This document shows positions 55,949 to 64,000 of a stretch of 64,000 nt of DNA, one piece after another; position 1 is the first letter of the stretch, and the number at the start of each line of letters is the position of its first letter. Location: the NCBI GenBank assembly GCA_905250115.1, contig CAJNOI010000088.1, positions 41,112 to 105,111 of the forward strand, in the 5' to 3' direction. Under the pieces are notes generated by a model. The model saw only the letters and a list, made by a program, of their open reading frames with translations. It made no database searches and had not been told where the DNA came from. The translations under genes and the position numbers were made by a program. Source of the stretch: Adineta steineri. Its lineage: Eukaryota; Rotifera; Eurotatoria; Adinetida; Adinetidae.

Positions 55949-57508
55949 ATGTTTTCTTCTTCTTTGACTCAGAATAAAATGACATCCGATATGAACAATA
56001 CTGGTAATTTCACCAAACAAACTAATAACAAGAATTATTTATATGAACCACCTGTATTTACTGTTGAACAACGATTAGAAAAAATCAAGCAAGCTTTACC
56101 ACAAGTTGAAAAACTTTTTGAAAATGAATTTACAAAAAATCATTTTCCAGGTCTTGCTTATGGAATTATTGTTGATGGAGAATTACTTAGTACTCATAGT
56201 TTTGGTTACATTGATTTACAACAGAAAATACCAGCTACTAGCAAATCACTCTTTCGTATTGCATCAATGACAAAAAGTTTTACTGCTATGGCTATAGTTA
56301 AACTTCGCGATGATGGTAAACTTCGTTTGGATGATCCTGTTCAACAATATATTCCTGAATTGAAAATGACGGACATGTTAACAAATGATGCACCAATAAT
56401 TACTATTCGTCATCTATTAATACAACATGCTGGTATGCCAGAAGATGATCCATGGGCAGATCGATTATTAGCTTTACCTGATAATGAATTTCTAGCAATG
56501 TTAAAAAAAGGAATCAGTATATCAAATCCACCAGGTACTATTTGGGAATATACAAATCTTGGTTATACAATGTTAGGTAGAATTATTACAGTTGTATCAC
56601 AAATGTCTTATCAAAAATATATTAAACGAGAGATTCTAGATCCACTCGGTATGACAAATACATTTTGGGAATATAATGAAATTCCATCAGAATTATTAGC
56701 TCGTGGATATCGTTGGGAATGTGAACGTTATTCAGAAGAAAACTTACTTCATGATGGAGCATATGGTGCTATGGGAGGATTAATTAGTTCAATTGAAGAT
56801 TTTAGTAAATATATATCATATCATTTACAAGCTTGGCCAGCACGTAATGAACCTGATCATGGTCTAGTACGACGTAGTTCATTACGTGAAATGCATCATC
56901 CTTGGAATTTCATACAACTTAGTACATATAAACATCGTCCGTGCCCATTTATGTGTGCCTACGCTTATGGACTTGCATGGATTAAAGACAACGATGGATT
57001 AGTAGCTATTACTCATAGTGGAGGTTTGCCAGGTTTTGGTAGTAATTGGATTATGCTACCTGAACATGGTATTGGACTTGTTTCCTTTGCTAATGGAACT
57101 TATGCTGAATTAGATACTATTAATTCAATTATCATAGAACAAATTGTCACACTTGCTGAGTTAAAATCTCGACAATTACCTATTCCAAAAATTCTTACTG
57201 AACGAAAAAATCAATTAATAAAATTATTATTAGAAAACAACTGGAATATACAAGATTCGGAATTATCAGTGATATTTGCCGAAAATTTCTTTCTCGATCA
57301 TTCATTAGAATTACGAAAAAAAACTTCACAAGATTTACTTAATGAAGCAGGAAAAATTCTAAATATTAAAAAATTAATTCCAAAAAATCAATTGCGTGGT
57401 CATTTTGACATCATCGGTGAACAGGCTACAATTCAAGTCAAATTCAGTCTATCACCAGAAAATCCACCATTACTTCAAGAACTAGAACTAGTTAAAATCA
57501 ATCAATAA
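55949..57508 (+). CDS. Class C beta-lactamase-fold serine hydrolase, single exon, 519 aa
   Basis: One uninterrupted 519-aa frame, which stands out among multi-exon neighbours. The family covers class C beta-lactamases, D-Ala peptidases, esterases and animal LACTB; substrate cannot be told from sequence. The catalytic motifs are all present: Ser106-x-x-Lys109 in RIASMTKSFTAMAI, Tyr201-x-Asn203 in WEYTNLGYTMLG, and His356-Ser-Gly-Gly in AITHSGGLPGFGS in place of KTG. The core covers about residues 40-395. The C-terminal 120 aa contain VIFAENFFLDHSLELRKK and QVKFSLSPENPPLLQELEL, a layout I associate with a C-terminal module of bacterial serine hydrolases. There is no clear signal peptide, so a cytosolic location is likely. 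Absence of introns, a bacterial-type tail and the lack of LACTB features favour acquisition from bacteria. AATAAA lies 45 bp after the stop (57553-57558). Confidence 0.9.
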   Translation: MFSSSLTQNKMTSDMNNTGNFTKQTNNKNYLYEPPVFTVEQRLEKIKQALPQVEKLFENEFTKNHFPGLAYGIIVDGELLSTHSFGYIDLQQKIPATSKSLFRIASMTKSFTAMAIVKLRDDGKLRLDDPVQQYIPELKMTDMLTNDAPIITIRHLLIQHAGMPEDDPWADRLLALPDNEFLAMLKKGISISNPPGTIWEYTNLGYTMLGRIITVVSQMSYQKYIKREILDPLGMTNTFWEYNEIPSELLARGYRWECERYSEENLLHDGAYGAMGGLISSIEDFSKYISYHLQAWPARNEPDHGLVRRSSLREMHHPWNFIQLSTYKHRPCPFMCAYAYGLAWIKDNDGLVAITHSGGLPGFGSNWIMLPEHGIGLVSFANGTYAELDTINSIIIEQIVTLAELKSRQLPIPKILTERKNQLIKLLLENNWNIQDSELSVIFAENFFLDHSLELRKKTSQDLLNEAGKILNIKKLIPKNQLRGHFDIIGEQATIQVKFSLSPENPPLLQELELVKINQ

Positions 57509-57915
57509 TACAGTTCTTTTCTAGTTTATATAATATCTTTATTAATTACTCGAATAAATGATATATCTCATCATGTTACTTTTATTATGAAAATAAAAAA
57601 TAGAATTTATAGATGTCATTAGAAGCAAATACTTTTCTTTTCTTTTTCCATTGACAAAGATTCTGTTGGAAAGTACGATTACATCGATAGACAAATGAAA
57701 ATATCTTTATTAATTTTTAGATATACATAGTTATTCTTCTCTATTCTATACTTGTATTTCGTTTCAAAAAGGAGGTCGTTCATTGTTTCGAAATGTCCAT
57801 CTAAATGGCTGCCATTGTTGTGTGAAATTTTTCTCCGGTATGATGGCTTTACACTTGATCAGTCTATTTATTTTCTCTTTCATAGTCGAAGATCGTGATT
57901 GTATCTGTTCAAGTG
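57509..57915. other. Intergenic, RIF1 promoter side
   Basis: A 407-bp spacer between the hydrolase stop and the RIF1 start codon on the same strand. It becomes more GC-rich in the last 130 bp. No gene seen. Confidence 0.55.
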
Positions 57916-60900
57916 ATGACAGGTGCACGAAAAACACGTTCATCTAGTGCAGTTTCAACACCATCCTTAACAAATAGTAATGGATCAACTATTCTTGATG
58001 ATCTACATGCAAATATTCATTCATCAAATCAATTTATAAATATCTATAATCAATGTTATCAAATAACAACACTTCGATCATCATTAATTAATCTTCTTTG
58101 TAATATATTAACGGATTCAGTAAATGTTGATTCAAAAATTCTTCTATTCATTCTTGATTCTTTCATAATAAATCATGATAATTTACTTGTAGAATTAACT
58201 GATATACAATTTAAACAAGATCTATTACCATTTATTAAACATATATTATCAACATATGATGATAATAATGAACTATTAACATCTATTTTACGATTTCTTA
58301 CTGTACTTATTGAATATCGTTCGAATTTATTAACTTTAACATTAACCGAATGGTTATCTAGTATATTACATTTTATTGTATCACGTATTAATTCAACATC
58401 ATATTTAATATATGGTGATTTAATTATTGATTTACTTGCAAAAATAGTTAAATATTTTACACCATTACCAAAAGAAATTGTTGATGTCTTAGGTCGATCA
58501 CCATCATCAGTTATTTCAACGAATTTTCTAACACAATTAAAATCATGGGTTAAACATGTTGATGATACAAGATTAGCTCTATTTGCTATTCATCTATGGG
58601 AACCATTAGCTGCACTTCTCAGTCGACTATTAACTCGTGGACATACAAAAGGAAATGAAATGTTAGCTGTTATACAAGATGCTTTTATCGTTGCTAATTA
58701 TTCTATACGTGGTGCTGCATTTTCTGCATGGGCTTCATTTATGTCACATATCTATCGGTCAGATTTAAATCTCAATAATGATGATACTCATCAACAACAA
58801 TTATATAATCGTTTATTAAAATTATTTCTCACACCATTTATACCAGATAATACATCGAAAAGTAAATCAGCATCTATAGCTAAATGTCGTGCATGGGTCA
58901 TATTAGTATCATCATATCCAACACATATTGATGATGTACTTTTACCATTTCTTTCTTTTGCATTTGGTACTCAAGTAACATGTAAAACAACATCATGGTG
59001 GTCAGAATGTCGAAAAATTGGTTTAGAATGTCTTCATGATTTATTCAATGATAATACGAATGGTGAATGTATTTTGAGAACCGCTGGTGATCAGATACTT
59101 AATTATTTATTTGATTCAGTCATTGATGAAATATCAGAGAATACAACGAATGAAGAAAATTTATTTTGGTTAACTGTTTGGAATTGTTATTTAACACATT
59201 TAACACAGATATTTACATCGAATAATTCTATTAATGATAATCAACGTATAGCAATAAATACTGGTCTTTTAACACGTATTGAACAATTATGGATTGATTC
59301 ACGTATTTCAACAGAATTTTTATTAAAATTATTTGATACATTTGAAAGAACAGGATTTCCTCTTGCTATTGAAACAGTATTAAGAGATTCAAGTATAAGA
59401 ACAAAAACATTATCAGCTACACAAAAGAATCGATCACGTAAGTTAAATACAGTCTACGACAAAAGTTTAAGCGAACATATTTTTATGCTTTTTTCGATAA
59501 TGCTAAGTATTTAGATTAAATCTAAATAGTGGTTTTGATAGCTAACGGAGTGCACTATATAATGCAGTTTGCGCGAAGGTTCCATCGATGACGCATGTTG
59601 AAAACGCCTCTAGTAACCGAATACAGTAGTTTTTAGGTCTTGTAAAAGTTTATTGGATATGTTTTTCAATATTATCATCTTATAGAGCATAAAATTCTGA
59701 ACTAAATGAGGGGTCGCCGCCTCTTCTACGACCTTCCTATAAAAAGTTACAAGCATTACAAAAAGCGAAATTTTTCAAAAAATAGCTGAAAATCGACTAC
59801 AGAAAGTCTTTTTTTTGTGATGCTTGTAACTTTTTATAGGAAGGTCGTAGAAGAGGCGGCGACCCCTCATTTTGTTCAGAATTTTATGCTCTATAAGATG
59901 ATAATATTGAAAAGTACTGTATTCGGTTACTAGAGGCGTTTTCAACATACGTCATCTATGGAATCTTCGCGCACAATGCATTCTATAGTGCACTCCATCA
60001 GCTATTAAAACCACTAGTTGGATTCAATCTAAATACTTAGCATTATCGAAAAAAGCATAAAATATATTCGCTTAAACTTTTGTTTCCTACTGTATATTCG
60101 GATTAAGCAACGAACTTTCTCGTTTTTTTGTTTAGAAGATAAATCTTCATTATCTGATCAATCTATTTCATCTCATACAACTCTATCCGATCAATATCTT
60201 CATATGATGTTAGAACATTCTATTCGTTATACTGATGATAATCAAACATACCTTCATGTTTTATCTTATTTAATTGATACATTATCAAAGACATCGGATG
60301 ATAATTTTTGTCATCAAACATGTTTATTATTACTAAAATGTTCATTTGAATTATCTCATCAACCATTAAAAATTCCATCACTATTCTGGCATATATGGTT
60401 ACGTTGTTCAACACATTTAATACATATTCTTAATAATACACGTTCAATTGAGTTCGAAAATCAACAACAAGAAACAACTATTGAATTATTACTTCGTCCA
60501 TTTTCATTTAATGATAGTCAACATCTTGATTATTCATATACATTATTATGGACACAATTATTTAAAGCATTATCTCGTTTAATATTACTTGATGGTAAAC
60601 AAATCATTCATATCTATACTGAATTACTTCGACATAGTCTTGTTTTTGAACAAGCTATTAATGATGAACATAATCAACGTGTATTCGGATTTTTATTAAC
60701 AACAATAAAATGTTTATTAAAAACTTTAAGTGATATTGATTTAACAAATGCTTCTAAACGTCCATCATTATCATCAGTAACACTTTGTTATACACAATTA
60801 TCGGTTATAATTAATTCAATTATAAAACGTTTATTATCATCGTCGAATGATGAAAATAAAATACAATGGTTATTTGTTTGTTATTGTTTAGTTAAATCAA

Positions 60901-63793
60901 CTAAAATCTCATCAAATGAACAAACAAAATCAATTGTATTTACATATGTACGTGATCTTATTGTTGATTTATTTCATATATGTAAAACATGTTCACAACT
61001 GGAAATAATTTTAACTAATTTAAATCAAATTCAATCATTTCTTAGTACATATGAACAATTTATAATTTCAACATCAACATCAGGTAGTTCATCGCCAATA
61101 TCAACAAATAAACAACAACAACAACAATCGGATAATATTATATTAAATAAAATTTTATCAACAATACAATCAGTATTTGATTCATCAAATGGTTCATCAC
61201 TTTTAAAACTTGTTTATCCATTTTTAATTATTGGTTTTCAACATAATAAAACAATAGTTAGAAATAAAACAAGAAAATGTTGGAATGAAACATTTGGACG
61301 TTTAACATTTATTGTTTATCCAAATGAACTTAGAACATGTCTTCGTGATCTGAAAGATAAAGAACAGATATTATTACCATGTTTTCTTGCTGATCATGAT
61401 AATAGTAATACAGCTGGTAGTGAAATTTTATTATTAAATAATACAGATGAAAGTCAATTATCTCAACAAATTGATATAGCAACACCATTAATGGCTCCAA
61501 GTATACCTTTAAAACGTGCAACACCTTCATCGCCAGCACGTTTTTCATCGCCATGTTTACCAACAATTCGTTCGACAACGGTTGAAAGAACTGAACCAAT
61601 ATTTGTTCCAATAACAAATAATATTAATCATGATAATGATGGTGAATCTCCAGTTATTATTAGTAAACGTATGTTATCAACAAGTAGTGGTTTAACAGAG
61701 AAACAAAAAGAAAAATTACGTGCGCGTCATGTCATACCGTTACTTTGTGATGATAATAGTAATACACAATCATTATCGTATACAATGGATTCACCAACAA
61801 TTGAAAATATGATGGCAACTTATCAACTTCGAAATACAAGTGCTGGAAATAAACAATTAACAAATGAAAATAGTTTATCTCTATTGAAACAGTCAACTGC
61901 AGATTCGTCACCTTCAGTTCAATCATCACAAGAAAATAATACACCAGTTGAATCATCATCTTCTCCTCCTCTGGAACCAACAATTTCATCAACATCTACA
62001 GAAAATGAAAATTCATCTATACAACTACCTGTAAATAATAATGAAGATGATATTCCTGAAGAATCATCCATAGCAAAAAAACTTCGTCGTTCACGTCGTC
62101 CATCAACATCAGCACGTAAAAGTTTAACAAATAATACAAGAAAAAAACGTATTATACCATCATCAGAGGAAATTAGTACAACAATTCCATCAGTTATCGT
62201 TGATCCTCCATCAGCAGCAGATATGGAATTAATTAAATCTCGTCCATTGAAAAGTATTCTCAAACGTTTATCACCAACAAAACCACGACAAGATCATACA
62301 CGTCATGTAGCTTTTCATGATCAAGTTAAAGTTCTATTATTTGCATCACCATTACGTCGTGATCCAAATGCACAACAACAACAACAAAAACGAAAAAGTC
62401 CTAATAAAGATGAAAATAAATATTCATCATTAATATCAACACGTCGTTCAAGTGGATTACATAATAATGACCAAATAATTAAAACACGTTCATTAAAATT
62501 ACTTAATCTTTCTGATACTTCAACGAGTGAGGTAATTCAAATGAAAATTTTTTCTTATATTCTTATTATTATTCAACTATGGAGTGAAGTTTGTTGAGTC
62601 CGGTTGTTATATTTTATTCCTGACTAGATAATCTGCACTCCTTAGTTGATATAAATATTATATTCTATTTGGCTTTTTACATCAGTCCATGATCTTTTAG
62701 TCACTTTGTTTATGTTAATTAGTGACTAGAGATTTTGCACTGTTGTAATTTGTTTGATGATATTGAAATGTGAAGAAAAATCTTTATAAGTAATGTGTCA
62801 ATTTTGTTTGTATTTCTTTAGCCATCACTTAATTCCAATGAAACTATTTCATCTCAAATTAAACCACCTGAACCAATTTTTCCAGCATTAGTTGATTGTG
62901 ATAAACCATTAGATTCTCTTATTCATGTAGTTTATGGTGGTGTTTGGTAAGTATCTTTGTTATTTGAATTAGTAAATAAAAGATATTTATTTTAGTCCAA
63001 CAAATGCAATTAATTATTTTCGTTCAATTAAAATGAGCACAGTTGGTGATATTGCTCGATCAACAGCTACACAAATTGAAGTTTATCCACTTCCACCACC
63101 AAAATTAGCTAATATTCAAAAAGCACTTTCATTATATCAAGAACGTTTAGTAACATCTCCATCATTATCACCCATTATTGGCACTAATGATGAAACACTT
63201 ACACCTATAGCAAGTACATCTGAAGAACCCATTGGTATAGAAATTTACTTTTTGTACAAAAATAATCTTATTTCTTTTTTTTAGCATTTAGTGATGGTAC
63301 ATTTACAAAAGAAGTAGCATCATTACCAACTACAACAACAATACATGATCCACATCATTCATTATATGATGTTGATACATTAATAGATAGTCTTGATTAT
63401 GAACGACTTTATTTAAATGATAATAAAGAACTTGATGATGAATCAATACCATCATCAACTAGTCAAACTGATTTTATACGTACAAGACGTCAACAAGCTT
63501 TAGCTAATCGTGATGAACAAATATCTCCACAAAAACGTCGTTTATCATCAGCTAATGAAGATGAAGATAATGTAGATAATCAAGAACAAGATGAACAAGT
63601 TTCACCAAAAAAACAATCAATTATTCATATAACACTTGGTGATCGTTTACAAAAAGCAGCTGAAATATTTCAAACCAATGGTCGTCTTCCATTTGATGAT
63701 GATTATATTGAATTAGTTCGACAATTATTTAATAATTCATCATTAACACATCTCGAACAATTACATTTAAAAAGTTTATTTCTTGATAATTAG
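57916..63793 (+). CDS. RIF1: RIF1 (Rap1-interacting factor 1 homologue), 1596 aa
   Basis: Exons are 57916-59437, 60136-62531, 62822-62946, 62996-63234 and 63285-63793, all in phase (1596 aa). RIF1 directs protein phosphatase 1 to chromatin to control replication timing and, in animals, double-strand-break repair choice. The start ATG at 57916 gives MTGARKTRSSSAVS; the frame is open slightly upstream without an ATG. About the first 950 residues are helical-repeat (HEAT-like) sequence, as in the Rif1 N-terminal domain. A Ser/Thr/Asn-rich disordered part follows. PP1-docking motifs are present as SILK (residues 1214-1217) and RHVAF (1230-1234, an RVxF match), in the order and position used by animal RIF1. 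The C-terminal stretch KMSTVGDIARSTATQIEVYP plus PPPKLANIQKALSLYQERL matches the animal RIF1 C-terminal region. The first intron holds a transposon. Confidence 0.87.
59450..60092. mobile_element. 643-bp Tc1/mariner-type foldback MITE in RIF1 intron 1
   Basis: The element begins CAGTCTACGAC and ends CCTACTG and is bounded by TA on both sides (59448-59449 and 60093-60094), the target preference and end type of Tc1/mariner elements. The two halves form a very long inverted repeat of about 300 bp each (for example AAAAGTTTAAGCGAA at 59461 and its complement near 60081), with the turn at about 59790-59815. It has no transposase frame. Without it the intron would be about 53 bp, the normal size here. 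Insertion is 12 bp after the donor. Confidence 0.9.
62532..62821. other. RIF1 intron 2
   Basis: A 290-bp intron with a GTAATT donor and TTCTTTAG acceptor; larger than usual for this window. No internal repeat recognised. Confidence 0.7.
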
Positions 63794-64000
63794 TTTATTT
63801 TGGTGATATATATATATATATTTTTTTTTCTCCTTTTTTTTCTATTATTATGTCAGATATGAATATAGCTTTCTGTTATTTTTTGTTCTTTAATTCATGT
63901 GTTAGTATAATGAAATATGTACTTCATTCTCAATGTAGTAATTAGATATTTGAAAAAAACAAAATATAGAAGATGCAGATATTATTATAAATTAATAGTA

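Overview
The window reads as AT-rich nuclear DNA of a small invertebrate animal. Genes are split by many short introns, mostly about 45-75 bp with GT..AG borders, and animal-only families are present: an innexin, a seven-PDZ GRIP scaffold, a nuclear receptor and an IRBIT-type AHCYL protein. Next to these lie families that animals normally lack at the cell surface: a fungal/plant-type TRK/HKT potassium transporter, a CorA-type divalent-cation transporter and a bacterial-type class C beta-lactamase-fold hydrolase. That mixture suggests a bdelloid rotifer (Adineta/Rotaria-like). This is an inference, not a database result. I see no tRNA, rRNA, CRISPR array, virus or bacterial operon.

Layout: innexin (-) 45-4366; AHCYL/IRBIT (-) 5828-12878 with five candidate first exons and a 100-N assembly gap in its 5' region; Cys-rich protein with six CxxC pairs (+) 16062-17653; GRIP (-) 17763-25526 with four candidate 5' ends; CorA-like transporter (+) 27239-29458; TRK/HKT transporter (-) 30126-32205; rhodopsin-like GPCR (-) 33538-34620; nuclear receptor (+) 37469-38884; CC2D1/Lgd (+) 42007-46209; ABCF3 (-) 46598-49815; Gln-rich/RS protein of unknown function (-) 50568-52758; UBA-like-repeat plus NYN/PIN nuclease-like protein (-) 53437-55165; beta-lactamase-like hydrolase (+) 55949-57508; RIF1 (+) 57916-63793. 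I joined exons by hand using GT..AG borders, codon phase and protein similarity. All fourteen models stay open from start to stop, so no broken gene was found.

The genes are mostly housekeeping or signalling and do not form an operon or obvious pathway. Local themes are these. Two genes (AHCYL and GRIP) each have an array of alternative first exons that all end in the same codon phase. Two foreign-looking ion transporters stand tail to tail at 27.2-32.2 kb. At least three miniature transposons can be delimited to the base by target-site duplications: a 64-bp hAT type at 5186, a 292-bp hAT type in a GRIP intron and a 643-bp Tc1/mariner type in a RIF1 intron. The most novel-looking protein is the 494-aa UBA-array/NYN protein at 53.4-55.2 kb.
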